Shown: piece by piece, positions 8,771-17,788 of the stretch
Layout of the letters: each line of letters starts with the position of its first letter
How positions within the stretch are numbered: the first letter of the stretch is position 1
Origin: Streptomyces sp. CB02400
Lineage (GTDB): Bacteria; Actinomycetota; Actinomycetes; Streptomycetales; Streptomycetaceae
Reading direction: 5' to 3'
DNA: 64,000 bases
Assembly (NCBI RefSeq): GCF_001905725.1
Contig: NZ_LIWB01000007.1
Coordinates: 248,001 to 312,000 of the forward strand
Position numbers and translations under genes: made by a program
The notes under the pieces: generated by a model
The model's input: the letters and a program-made list of their open reading frames with translations, nothing else
What the model was told of the DNA's origin: nothing
Database searches by the model: none

Positions 8771-10150
8771 TCAGGGCCGCTGGGCGGCGATCATGCGCCG
8801 GTACCAGTGGTAGCTGTCCTTCGGGGTGCGCTCCTGCGTGTCGTAGTCGACCCGGACGATGCCGAAGCGCTTGTCGTAGCCGAAGGCCCACTCGAAGTTG
8901 TCGAGCAGCGACCACACGTAGTAGCCGCGCACGTCCACGCCCGCGTCGATGGCGGCCCGCAGCGCGGTGAGGTGGTCGCGCAGGTAGGCCACCCGGTCGG
9001 TGTCGTGCACGGCGCCGTCCGCGCTCACCTCGTCGTCCTCGGAGGAGCCGTTCTCGGTGATGTGGACCGGAGGCAGGGCGTCGCCGTACTGCTCCTTCAG
9101 GTCCACCAGGAGATCGGTGAAGGTGTCCGGGGCCACCGGCCAGCCCATCGCGGTGTGCCGGACGCCGGGCATCGACGTCTCGGCGTAACGGTTGTCGGTC
9201 GCCACGCGCAGGGCGGGGTCGCCCTCGCGGTACGGGGCGTCGGCGACGACGATCGGGCGGTAGTAGTTGACGCCGAGGAAGTCCAGCGGCTGACGGATCA
9301 GCTCCAGGTCGCCGTCGCGGCGGAAGTCCTGCGCGGTGATCAGCTCGCCCCAGGTGTCCTCCTCGGTGTCCGGGTAGCGCCCGGCGAGGATCGGCTCCGT
9401 CCACACCAGGTTGTGCAGGGTGTCGGCGCGTACGACGGCCTCACGGTCGGCGGCGGAGTCGGTGGCGGGCAGGTGGTGGTCGAGGTTGAGGGTGATGCCG
9501 ACCTCGCGGACCCCGGCCGCCCGCAGCGCCTGGACCGCCAGTCCGTGGCCGACCAGGAGGTGGTGGGCGGCGGCCAGGGCGCCCCGGCCTTCGCGGGCGC
9601 CCGGGGCGTGGCGGCCGACGGAGTAGCCGAGGAAGGCGCTGCACCACGGCTCGTTGAGGGTGATCCAGCGGGGCACCCGGTCGCCCAGGCGCTCGGCGAC
9701 GACGGCCGCGTACTCGGCGAACCGCTCGGCGGTCTCCCGCACCCGCCAGCCGCCCCGGTCCTCCAGGGCCTGCGGGAGGTCCCAGTGGTAGAGGGTGGCG
9801 GCGGGCTCGATGCCGGCGGCGAGGAGTTCGTCGACCAGGCGGGAGTAGAAGTCCAGGCCCTTGGGGTTCACCGGGCCGGTGCCGTCGGGCACGACGCGCG
9901 GCCAGGCGATCGAGAAGCGGTACGAGCCGACGCCGAGGTCGCGCAGCAGGGCCACGTCCTCGGGGTAGCGGTGGTAGTGGTCGCAGGCGACGTCACCGGT
10001 GTCGCCGTTCGCGACCAGGCCGGGGGTGTGGCTGTAGGTGTCCCAGATCGACGGGCCGCGGCCGTCCTCGTACGCCGCGCCCTCGATCTGGTACGAGGCG
10101 GTCGCGGCGCCGAAGACGAAGCCGGGCGGGAAACGGGGGAAGTCGCTCAT
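8771..10150 (-). CDS. GH1 beta-glycosidase
   Basis: Cytoplasmic retaining beta-glucosidase or beta-galactosidase of 459 residues, the normal GH1 length, with no signal peptide. The acid/base Glu167 is in WITLNEPWCSAF, the nucleophile Glu366 in VHITENGSSED, and the subsite -1 motifs QIEGA, YHWDLP and SLLDNFEWAFGY are all present. It is the last gene of a transporter operon, 34 bp after the second permease, so it most likely cleaves the imported oligosaccharide from its non-reducing end. With the divergent alpha-xylosidase it fits stepwise breakdown of xyloglucan oligosaccharides. Cellobiose is an alternative substrate. Confidence 0.93.
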   Translation of the reverse strand: MSDFPRFPPGFVFGAATASYQIEGAAYEDGRGPSIWDTYSHTPGLVANGDTGDVACDHYHRYPEDVALLRDLGVGSYRFSIAWPRVVPDGTGPVNPKGLDFYSRLVDELLAAGIEPAATLYHWDLPQALEDRGGWRVRETAERFAEYAAVVAERLGDRVPRWITLNEPWCSAFLGYSVGRHAPGAREGRGALAAAHHLLVGHGLAVQALRAAGVREVGITLNLDHHLPATDSAADREAVVRADTLHNLVWTEPILAGRYPDTEEDTWGELITAQDFRRDGDLELIRQPLDFLGVNYYRPIVVADAPYREGDPALRVATDNRYAETSMPGVRHTAMGWPVAPDTFTDLLVDLKEQYGDALPPVHITENGSSEDDEVSADGAVHDTDRVAYLRDHLTALRAAIDAGVDVRGYYVWSLLDNFEWAFGYDKRFGIVRVDYDTQERTPKDSYHWYRRMIAAQRP

Positions 10151-10184
10151 GCGTGTCGGTCCATCTCGGTTTGTGCGGTGGGGA

Positions 10185-11012
10185 TCACTTGACGGAGCCC
10201 CCGGTGATGCCGGCGGCGATGTACTTCTGGGCGAGGACGAGCAGGATCGCGGCCGGCACGGCGGAGAGCACGGACGCGGCCATGACCGCGCCCCAGTCGC
10301 CGACGTGGGCGCCGATGTACTGGTAGATGCCGAGCGTGATCGGCTTGACGTCGTCGGTGGTGTTCAGGGTGAGCGCGAACATGAAGTCGCTCCACGAGAA
10401 CAGGAACGCGAACAGGCCGGAGGTGATCAGCGAGTTGCGGCTCATCGGGAGCACCACCCGCAGGAAGACCCGTACCGGACCGGCGCCGTCGATCTCGGCG
10501 GCCTCGATGACCTCGCCCGGGATGGACACCATGAAGGAGCGCATGAGGACGATGGAGAACGGGATGCCGAGCGAGGCGTCCGCGAGCATCAGGCCGAAGT
10601 AGGAGTTCACCAGGCCCAGGTCGACGTACGAGTTGTAGAGGGCGTTGGCGATGACGATGCCCGGCACCATCTGGGTGATCAGGGTGCCGAAGACGATCGT
10701 GCGCGAGCCGCGCAGGCCGAACCGGGCCAGGCCGTAGGCCGCCGGGGCGGAGATGGCCAGGCAGATGGCGACGGCGCCGAACGAGACCAGCAGGGAGGTG
10801 AGCAGGTGACCGCCCTGGTCGGTGACGGCCTTGGAGAACCCGGAAAGGTCCAGGCTGCCCGGCACCGGGTCGACCTGGAGCAGGCCGGACTCGGGCTGGA
10901 GTGCCGTGTTGAGCATCCAGTACAGCGGGAAGAGCATCACGCCCAGGACGATCACACCTGCGACGGTGGAGCCCCAGCGGCGCCGGGACGCGGTGGGAGT
11001 GTGAGCGGCCAT
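10185..11012 (-). CDS. Sugar ABC transporter permease, MalG type
   Basis: Second inner-membrane permease (275 residues, about six helices) of a CUT1 sugar importer. The EAA loop that contacts the ATPase reads EVIEAAEIDGAGPVRVFLRVVLPM. The ATG at 11012 is 6 bases after the stop of the upstream permease, so the two are translationally coupled. No ATP-binding subunit is encoded nearby. In Streptomyces many CUT1 importers share the MsiK ATPase, which is the likely partner (established for the group, inferred here). Confidence 0.92.
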   Translation of the reverse strand: MAAHTPTASRRRWGSTVAGVIVLGVMLFPLYWMLNTALQPESGLLQVDPVPGSLDLSGFSKAVTDQGGHLLTSLLVSFGAVAICLAISAPAAYGLARFGLRGSRTIVFGTLITQMVPGIVIANALYNSYVDLGLVNSYFGLMLADASLGIPFSIVLMRSFMVSIPGEVIEAAEIDGAGPVRVFLRVVLPMSRNSLITSGLFAFLFSWSDFMFALTLNTTDDVKPITLGIYQYIGAHVGDWGAVMAASVLSAVPAAILLVLAQKYIAAGITGGSVK

Positions 11013-11017
11013 GTCGG

Positions 11018-11971
11018 TCACTTCCCCTCGGTGCGGTTGGCCCGCAGGTAGAACACCGCGAACACCGCGGAGATGAGAATGAGGACGTTGCCGACGACCG
11101 CGCCGGCGCCGAAGTCCAGCTCCACGAAGGAGTTCTGGTAGGTGAGCGTGCCCAGGGTCTGGGTGGCGTCGGCGGGTCCGCCGTCGGTGAGGGCGAGGAT
11201 CAGGTCGAGGATCTTGACCGTCGACATGAAGCCGAGCACCAGGACGACCGTGATCACCGGCTTGAGCATCGGCAGGGTGATGGAGCGGAAGGTCCGCCAG
11301 CCCGAGGCGCCGTCCAGGGAGGCCGCCTCGTACAGCTCCTTGGGGATCTCCTGGAGGCCGCCGTAGAGGATGACCATGTTGAACGGGATGCCGATCCAGA
11401 TGTTGACCAGGATCACCGACAGCAGCGCCATGTCGGGGCTGGTCAGCCATGGGGTCTGACCGCCCAGGCCCACGGTGTCCAGGAAGGTGTTCAGCACGCC
11501 GGTGTCCTGGTCCAGGATGCGGCGCCACACGATGCCGGACACCACCATGGGCACCAGCCAGGGCAGCAGGATCAGCGACCGCAGGACGCCGCCGAGGGGG
11601 AACCTGCGGTTGAAGAAGACGGCGAGGGCGAGGCCGATGCAGAACTGGCCGAGCAGGGAGCCGGCGGTGAAGACGAGGGTGTGCCACAGGGCCTTGCCGA
11701 ACAGGACGTCCTGGAAGACGGACGACCAGTTGTCGGTGCCGTTGAAGGGGGCCTCGCCGGTGAAGAACGTCTTCGGGGTGTAGTGCTGGAAGCTCATCAC
11801 GACGTTGCGGACGAGCGGGTAGCCGAAGAACAGCAGCATGAAGACGACGGCGGGGGCGACGAAGCCCCACTGGGCGAGCCTGCGGCGCAGGCGCTGCCGG
11901 CCCGGGTCCGGCGCGGTGGCCTTGCCGGACGTCTCGGCCGGCGCCACGGCGGTGACGGTGGATGTGGTCAT
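11018..11971 (-). CDS. Sugar ABC transporter permease, MalF type
   Basis: First permease of the same importer, 317 residues from the ATG at 11971. A longer in-frame start at 12178 would overlap the binding-protein gene and adds arginine-rich sequence without homology. About six membrane helices; the EAA loop is KELYEAASLDGASGWRTFRSITLPML. It lies 11 bp downstream of the binding-protein gene and just before the MalG-type partner. The pair forms the membrane channel for the oligosaccharide delivered by the lipoprotein. Confidence 0.92.
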   Translation of the reverse strand: MTTSTVTAVAPAETSGKATAPDPGRQRLRRRLAQWGFVAPAVVFMLLFFGYPLVRNVVMSFQHYTPKTFFTGEAPFNGTDNWSSVFQDVLFGKALWHTLVFTAGSLLGQFCIGLALAVFFNRRFPLGGVLRSLILLPWLVPMVVSGIVWRRILDQDTGVLNTFLDTVGLGGQTPWLTSPDMALLSVILVNIWIGIPFNMVILYGGLQEIPKELYEAASLDGASGWRTFRSITLPMLKPVITVVLVLGFMSTVKILDLILALTDGGPADATQTLGTLTYQNSFVELDFGAGAVVGNVLILISAVFAVFYLRANRTEGK

Positions 11972-11982
11972 GGGCGCGTACC

Positions 11983-13242
11983 TCAGTTCCCGCTCGTGGC
12001 GCGCTGCTGGGCGCGCTGCAGGGCGGTCTCGCTGGACTGGCCGGTCAGGGCGGACTGGAAGGCGCTCTGCAGGGCGAGCGACACGCCCGACCAGCCGGCG
12101 CCGAGCTTGGCGGTGCGGGACCGGGCGGCGGCGACCTGGTCGGCCAGCGCGTCCAGCTCGGGCACCTCCTCGCGCCACTTCGCGGCGGCCTTCTCGTTGG
12201 CGGGGACCATCCAGCTGTTCAGGGCGTAGGTGAGCTGTTCCTTCTCGCTCGCCAGACAGGCGACGATCCGGCCGGCCGTCTTCTCGCGCCCGGTGTCACC
12301 GGTGTTGGGCACGGTGAGCACGGCGCCGCCGAGCGGACCCACCGAGTCGGCGCCCGCCTCGGGGACGGGGATCTGCGCGATCTCCCAGTGCAGCGACTTC
12401 TTGGTGTTGAGGGTCTCGACCTGCCACGGGCCGTTGATCATCATCGCGGCGTTCCCGGCCATGAACTGGTCGTTCACATCGGCCTGCGTCCAGTTGACCG
12501 TGGACTTGGACAGCGACCCGTCCTGGAGCAGCGCCTTCCAGTAGTCGAGCGCCTCGACGACCTGAGGGCTGTCGAGATCCGTCTCGTCACCGCCGTTGGA
12601 CCACATGAACGGCGTGAACTGGAAGACGCCGTCCTCGGCGCCGCCCGCGCTGAGCGCCAGTCCGTACCGGTTGCCCTCGGTGAGCTTCTTCGCCGCCTCG
12701 CGCAGTTCGTCCCAGGTGGTGGGCACCTGTACGCCCGCCTCGTCCAGGATGTCCTTGTTGTAGAAGAGCGCGAGGGTGTTCACGGAGCGGGCCGCACCGT
12801 AGTACGTGCCCTTGTAGGAGCCGAAGTCGACGATGCCCTCGGGGACGTCGTCGGTGGCGAGACCCAGGGTGCGCAGGTCGACGAGCCCGCCGGCGTCGGC
12901 GAAGGTCGGCATCTCGGAGGCGTCGAACTGCACGATGTCCGGCAGCGACTTCGACGAGGCCATGCGCAGGGCCTTCGTCATCACCTGCGAGGCGGGGACG
13001 CTCTGCTGCTCGATGGTGACGCCCAGCTGCTTGCCGCAGCGGGCCATCGCCTCGGCGTCCCAGCGGTGGTAGGTCTCGTCGGTCGAGGAGTTCATCACGG
13101 TGTACACGTCGCTGTCGCGCTGCTGTGCGCAGCCGGTCAGCGCCGCTCCGGCGATGAGGACGGAGACGGCGGCGAACGACGTGACGGCTCCGCGTGAACG
13201 TCCGCGCGCGCGGTGTGCGGCAACCGGAGGATGTGCTGTCAC
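11983..13242 (-). CDS. Sugar-binding lipoprotein of an ABC importer
   Basis: Extracellular solute-binding protein (family 1, MalE-like), 419 residues. A basic N-terminus and hydrophobic stretch end in the lipobox ALTG-Cys38. The body holds family features such as FYNKDILDEAGVQVPTTWDEL and MINGPWQVE. It is the first gene of the operon (binding protein, MalF, MalG, GH1). A GTG start at 13242 follows AAGGG at a sensible distance. The sugar cannot be read directly; the GH1 and GH31 neighbours point to xyloglucan-derived or other glucose-xylose oligosaccharides. Confidence 0.92.
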   Translation of the reverse strand: MTAHPPVAAHRARGRSRGAVTSFAAVSVLIAGAALTGCAQQRDSDVYTVMNSSTDETYHRWDAEAMARCGKQLGVTIEQQSVPASQVMTKALRMASSKSLPDIVQFDASEMPTFADAGGLVDLRTLGLATDDVPEGIVDFGSYKGTYYGAARSVNTLALFYNKDILDEAGVQVPTTWDELREAAKKLTEGNRYGLALSAGGAEDGVFQFTPFMWSNGGDETDLDSPQVVEALDYWKALLQDGSLSKSTVNWTQADVNDQFMAGNAAMMINGPWQVETLNTKKSLHWEIAQIPVPEAGADSVGPLGGAVLTVPNTGDTGREKTAGRIVACLASEKEQLTYALNSWMVPANEKAAAKWREEVPELDALADQVAAARSRTAKLGAGWSGVSLALQSAFQSALTGQSSETALQRAQQRATSGN

Positions 13243-13309
13243 GGTGGGTGCCCTTGCGTGGGGACCGGCTCAACGTGCGCTGAGCTGGTGACTCTTTCAG
13301 GAGGCAGGT

Positions 13310-13319
13310 GAAGCGCTTC
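13310..13319. promoter_or_regulatory. GAAGCGCTTC palindrome, possible LacI-family operator
   Basis: This perfect 10-bp palindrome with the CG-centred core of LacI/CebR-type boxes lies in the 294-bp gap between the divergent binding-protein and GH31 genes. An A/T-rich island at 13366-13397, rare in this genome, probably holds the promoters. No regulator gene is linked to this cluster. Confidence 0.5.
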
Positions 13320-13536
13320 GACTTGAGGCGGCTCTCGCCGAGGTGTTGCCTGGCGCTGCACCGGGTGTAATTTGTTTTGCCTGATTACTAATACGCCAGC
13401 GGAAGCCGGTCGCGCTAGACCCCCAGCGATACGATCTGCTTGCGCCAAGGCGTGACAGGTTCTGCGTCTCCTGTCATAGTTCCTGGTCAGAAGCTTCCTT
13501 CCGAGCCTCTGCCGACCTCCCCCTCCGAGGAAGACC

Positions 13537-15807
13537 ATGAAATTCACTGACGGCTTCTGGCGCATCCGCGACGGTGTCCAGATCTCGTACGCCACCGAAG
13601 TGCGCGATGTGCGCCCGGAATCGAAGCGCTTCACCGGCTACGCCGCCGTGAAGAAAGTGACGCGCAGGGGCGACACCCTCAACGCGCCGCTGATCACGGT
13701 CGAGTGCTTCTCCCCCGCCGAGGGTGTGATCGGCGTCCGGGTCACCCACCACGCGGGCAAGCACCGGCCGGGCCCCGACTTCGCCCTCACCGGGGACGCG
13801 GACGGCGCGGGGACGGTACGCCAGGACGGCACCGTCACCGAGCTGACCAGCGGTCCCCTGACCCTGCGCCTGGACGGGGCCGGTCCCTTCGGGCTCTCCT
13901 TCCACGACGCGGACGGACGCGAACTGACCCGCGCCGGCGCCAAGAGCACCGCCTTCGCCACCACCGGCGAGGGGGCCCACCATGTGCTGAGCCGGCTGTC
14001 GCTCGGCGTCGGCGAGCAGATCTACGGCCTGGGCGAGCGCTTCACCCCGTTCGTCAAGAACGGCCAGACCGTCGACGTCTGGCAGGCCGACGGCGGCACC
14101 AGCAGCGAGCAGGCCTACAAGAACGTCCCGTTCTACCTCTCGTCCCGCGGCTACGGCGTCTTCGTCAACCACCCCGGCGCCGTCTCCTTCGAGATCGGCT
14201 CCGAGTCCGTCGGACAGGTCCAGTTCAGCGTCGAGGACCAGGCGCTGGAGTACTACGTCGTCGCAGGACCCACCCCGAAGGACGTCCTCGGCCGCTACAC
14301 GGCCCTCACCGGACGCCCGGCCCTCCCGCCGGCCTGGTCGTTCGGCCTGTGGCTCAGCACCTCCTTCACCACGTCGTACGACGAGGCGACGGTGACCTCG
14401 TTCGTCGACGGCATGGCCGAGCGCGGCATCCCGCTGTCGGTGTTCCACTTCGACTGCTTCTGGATGCGCGAGTACCAGTGGTGCGACTTCCAGTGGGACC
14501 CGGACGTCTTCCCCGACCCGGAGGGCATGCTGGCCCGGCTCAAGGAGAAGGGCCTGCGGATCAGCATCTGGATCAACCCGTACATCGCGCAGAAGTCCCC
14601 GCTCTTCGACGAGGCCGCCGCCCTCGGGCACCTGGTGCGCCGTCCGAACGGCGACGTGTGGCAGTGGGACCTGTGGCAGGCCGGCATGGGCCTGGTCGAC
14701 TTCACCAGCCCCGACGCCCGCGCCTGGTTCCAGTCGAAGCTCAAGCCGCTGCTCGACCAGGGCGTGGACACCTTCAAGACGGACTTCGGCGAGCGCATCC
14801 CCACCGATGTCGTCTGGCACGACGGCTCCGACCCGGAGCGGATGCACAACTACTACACCCACCTGTACAACCGGACGGTGTTCGAGCTCCTGGAGAAGGA
14901 GCGCGGGCAGGGTGAGGCGGTGCTCTTCGCCCGGTCCGCGACCGCAGGCGGCCAGCAGTACCCGGTGCACTGGGGCGGCGACTGCTGGTCGTCCTTCGAG
15001 GCGATGGCCGAGTCGCTGCGGGGCGGCCTGTCCCTGTCGCTGAGCGGGTTCGGCTTCTGGAGCCACGACATCGGCGGCTTCGAGGGGACGCCCGTCCCCG
15101 AGGTGTTCAAGCGCTGGCTCGCCTTCGGTCTGCTCTCCTCGCACAGCCGGCTGCACGGCTCCACGTCGTACCGGGTGCCGTGGGAGTTCGGCGACGAGGC
15201 GGTCGACGTCGCCCGGCGGTTCACCCTGCTCAAGCACCGCCTGATGCCGTACCTGTACGGCGCCGCCGCCGAGGCCCACCGTACGGGCGTGCCGGTGATG
15301 CGGCCCATGGTGCTGGAGTTCCCGCGGGACCCGGCGTGCCGCCCGCTCGACCGCCAGTACATGCTGGGCCCCGACCTGCTGGTCGCGCCGGTGTTCAGCG
15401 AGGACGGCGAGGTGGAGGTCTATCTGCCCGAGGGCACCTGGACCCATCTGCTGAGCGGCGAGCGGGTCACCGGCCCGTGCTGGCGCACCGAGCGGCACGG
15501 CTACGACAGCCTTCCGCTGTACGTCCGTGAGGGCGCCGTGCTGCCGCTGGCCGGCGACGACTCCCGGCCCGACGGCGACTGGCTGGACGCTCCGGTCCTG
15601 CTCGTGCACCCCTCGGCCGCGTCCGACTACGCGGCCGAGGTCACCGTGCCGGACACGGCGGGGCTTCCGGCCGCGACGTTCCGGGTCCGGCGGGACGGCG
15701 ACGTCCTGCGGGTCACGGCGTCCGGGACCGACCGGCCGTTCACGGTGCGCGTGGCCGGCGGGGCGGAGGCGCAGGGCGCGGGTGAGGTGACGCTGCCGCT
15801 GGGATGA
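13537..15807 (+). CDS. GH31 alpha-xylosidase (YicI type)
   Basis: Cytoplasmic retaining alpha-xylosidase of 756 residues that removes xylose from the non-reducing end of xyloglucan oligosaccharides or isoprimeverose. The nucleophile Asp416 (FKTDFGERIP) and acid/base Asp482 (HWGGDCWSS) fall at the same numbers as in Escherichia coli YicI. The xylosidase marker HFDCFWM (305-310), which closes the -1 pocket against hexoses, separates it from alpha-glucosidases. N-terminal beta-sandwich about 1-250, barrel about 260-590, C-terminal sheets to the end. It is divergent from the importer and GH1 genes and converges with ppk2, from which it is separated by 5 bp. Confidence 0.94.
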   Translation: MKFTDGFWRIRDGVQISYATEVRDVRPESKRFTGYAAVKKVTRRGDTLNAPLITVECFSPAEGVIGVRVTHHAGKHRPGPDFALTGDADGAGTVRQDGTVTELTSGPLTLRLDGAGPFGLSFHDADGRELTRAGAKSTAFATTGEGAHHVLSRLSLGVGEQIYGLGERFTPFVKNGQTVDVWQADGGTSSEQAYKNVPFYLSSRGYGVFVNHPGAVSFEIGSESVGQVQFSVEDQALEYYVVAGPTPKDVLGRYTALTGRPALPPAWSFGLWLSTSFTTSYDEATVTSFVDGMAERGIPLSVFHFDCFWMREYQWCDFQWDPDVFPDPEGMLARLKEKGLRISIWINPYIAQKSPLFDEAAALGHLVRRPNGDVWQWDLWQAGMGLVDFTSPDARAWFQSKLKPLLDQGVDTFKTDFGERIPTDVVWHDGSDPERMHNYYTHLYNRTVFELLEKERGQGEAVLFARSATAGGQQYPVHWGGDCWSSFEAMAESLRGGLSLSLSGFGFWSHDIGGFEGTPVPEVFKRWLAFGLLSSHSRLHGSTSYRVPWEFGDEAVDVARRFTLLKHRLMPYLYGAAAEAHRTGVPVMRPMVLEFPRDPACRPLDRQYMLGPDLLVAPVFSEDGEVEVYLPEGTWTHLLSGERVTGPCWRTERHGYDSLPLYVREGAVLPLAGDDSRPDGDWLDAPVLLVHPSAASDYAAEVTVPDTAGLPAATFRVRRDGDVLRVTASGTDRPFTVRVAGGAEAQGAGEVTLPLG

Positions 15808-15812
15808 CGGGG

Positions 15813-16811
15813 TCACGTGCCCGGGTGACTGCCCGGGCCGTCGCCGGGTCCCGCGAGGGGGGTCGGTGAGAGGACCGCGGGTTCCTCACCGGCCTCCAGC
15901 AGGGTGTCCGCCGAGCCCACGATCAGCGGGTCCGGCTTGCCCAGGGCCTCGTGGTCCTTCGCCGGATAGTCGCAGCGGTCGAGGAGACTGCGCATGGCTT
16001 CCAGCCGGCCCCGCCGCTTGTCGTTGTTCTTCACCACCGTCCACGGCGCGTGGGGCGTGTCCGTCGCCCGGAACATCTCGATCTTGGCCTCGGTGTAGTC
16101 GTCCCAGCGGTCGAGCGAGGCGAGGTCCATCGGCGACAGCTTCCAGCGGCGTACCGGATCGACCTGGCGGATCGCGAACCGGGTCCGCTGCTCGGCCCGG
16201 GACACCGAGAACCAGAACTTCACCAGCATGATGCCGTCGTCGGTGAGCAGCCGCTCGAACATCGGCGTCTGCTGGAGGAACTGGCGGTACTCGGCCTCCG
16301 TGCAGAAGCCCATGACCCGCTCGACGCCCGCGCGGTTGTACCAGGAGCGGTCGAAGAAGACGATCTCGCCACGGGCCGGCAGATGGGCCACATAGCGCTG
16401 GAAGTACCACTGTCCCGCTTCCCGCTCGGTCGGCTTCTCCAGGGCGACCACGCGGGCACCACGGGGGTTGAGGCGTTCCATGAACCGCTGGATGGTGCCG
16501 CCCTTGCCGGCCGCGTCCCGTCCCTCGCAGACCACGACGATGCGCTGACCGGTGTCCTTGACCCACCGCTGCATCTTCAGCAGTTCGATCTGCAGGATGC
16601 GCTTGGTGCGGTCGTACTCCGCCCGGCGGATCCTGCGGTCGTAGGGGTGGTTCTCCCGCCAGGTCTCGATCGGGGTGCCGTCGGCGTCGAGCAGCACGGG
16701 CCGCTCCGGGCGCCGGTCGTCCACCTCCAGCCCGTGGAGCAGATCGTCGCCGTTCGGACCGGTCCCGGCCTCCGTCCGGCCGTCCGGTGCGTCCGCGTGT
16801 TCGGCCGTCAC
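15813..16811 (-). CDS. ppk2: Polyphosphate kinase 2
   Basis: Transfers phosphate between polyphosphate and nucleotides (PPK2 group, mostly NDP or NMP phosphorylation). The 332-residue form starts at GTG 16811, chosen because GGAGG lies 4 bases upstream; longer in-frame extension lacks family similarity. Walker A EGRDAAGKGGT spans 96-106, and the Walker B/lid region reads FFDRSWYNRAGVERVMGFC. The downstream KFWFSVSRAEQRTRF and LSPMDLASLDRWDDY are signature stretches. Single-domain length suggests class I. The last 20 residues are a Pro/Gly tail whose DNA contains a small inverted repeat (15819-15838). Monocistronic; converges with the GH31 gene. Confidence 0.93.
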   Translation of the reverse strand: MTAEHADAPDGRTEAGTGPNGDDLLHGLEVDDRRPERPVLLDADGTPIETWRENHPYDRRIRRAEYDRTKRILQIELLKMQRWVKDTGQRIVVVCEGRDAAGKGGTIQRFMERLNPRGARVVALEKPTEREAGQWYFQRYVAHLPARGEIVFFDRSWYNRAGVERVMGFCTEAEYRQFLQQTPMFERLLTDDGIMLVKFWFSVSRAEQRTRFAIRQVDPVRRWKLSPMDLASLDRWDDYTEAKIEMFRATDTPHAPWTVVKNNDKRRGRLEAMRSLLDRCDYPAKDHEALGKPDPLIVGSADTLLEAGEEPAVLSPTPLAGPGDGPGSHPGT

Positions 16812-16980
16812 GTCACCTCCCGCCTCTTTCGAGTGCGCTACGAGAAGCGTATGCCCATCGGACGATTTGCGGTGATCCGACCGCTGGTCCGGGGAAGGAG
16901 CAGGACCGGGCGGGGCGCGTACGCGGGTAGCGCCTTCGCTCGTATCCGGCATTCGTATCCAGGCGAAGGGGACGCACGAC

Positions 16981-17775
16981 GTGCAGATCGATCTGAAGGG
17001 CCGTACGGCGCTGGTCACCGGTTCCACCCAGGGCATCGGCGCGGCGATCGCCACCGGGCTGGCGCGGGCGGGCGCCCGGGTCGCGGTCAACGGGCGCTCC
17101 GCCGAGCGCGTACGGGACAGCGCCGCCGCCCTCGAACGGGAGGTGCCCGGCGCCGACGTCGTACCGGTCGCGGCGGACGTGACCACCGAGGCGGGCGCCG
17201 AGCGGGTCGCCGAGGCCCTGCCGCGGGTGGACATCCTCGTCAACAACCTCGGAGTCTTCGGCTCCGCGGACCCGCTGGAGATCACCGACGACGAGTGGCG
17301 GCGCTACTTCGAGGTCAACGTCCTGGCCGCCGTGCGGCTGACCCGGCTGTTCCTGCCGGGTATGACCGGGCGCGGCTGGGGGCGTGTCCAGTACATCGCC
17401 AGCGACTCGGCGATCGTCACCCCCGCCGAGATGATCCATTACGGCATGTCCAAGACGGCGCTGCTCGCGGTGAGCCGGGGTTTCGCCAAGCAGGCGGCGG
17501 GCACGGGCGTCACGGTGAACTCGGTCATCGCCGGGCCCACCCACACCGGCGGGGTGGAGGACTTCGTCTACGAGCTGGTGGACCGCGACCTTCCGTGGGA
17601 CGAGGCGCAGCGTGCCTTCATGCGCGAGCACCGGCCGCAGTCGCTGCTGCAACGGCTGATCGAGCCGGAGGAGATCGCCCACATGGTCGTCTACCTCGGC
17701 TCCGACCAGGCCTCCGCGACGACCGGCGGGGCGCTGCGCGTCGACGGCGGCTACGTCGACTCGATCCTGCCCTGA
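16981..17775 (+). CDS. Short-chain dehydrogenase/reductase (SDR)
   Basis: NAD(P)-dependent oxidoreductase with a classical Rossmann fold, 264 residues. Cofactor motif TGSTQGIG is at 13-20. The structural NNAG motif is varied to NNLG (88-91). The catalytic Ser is in the ASDSA stretch (141-143), with Tyr154 and Lys158 in YGMSK. The C-terminal TGGALRVDGGY is typical. GTG start at 16981 after AAGGGG. The substrate is unknown. It stands alone between ppk2 (divergent) and a TauE-type permease (convergent), so context gives no pathway. Confidence 0.88.
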   Translation: MQIDLKGRTALVTGSTQGIGAAIATGLARAGARVAVNGRSAERVRDSAAALEREVPGADVVPVAADVTTEAGAERVAEALPRVDILVNNLGVFGSADPLEITDDEWRRYFEVNVLAAVRLTRLFLPGMTGRGWGRVQYIASDSAIVTPAEMIHYGMSKTALLAVSRGFAKQAAGTGVTVNSVIAGPTHTGGVEDFVYELVDRDLPWDEAQRAFMREHRPQSLLQRLIEPEEIAHMVVYLGSDQASATTGGALRVDGGYVDSILP

Positions 17776-17788
17776 GAGCGGGCGGTGG

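Noticed and set aside
10185..11870. A single 561-codon permease
   Set aside because: The N-terminal 280 codons are the wrong-phase reading of the upstream MalF-type gene; the real MalG-type gene starts at 11,012.
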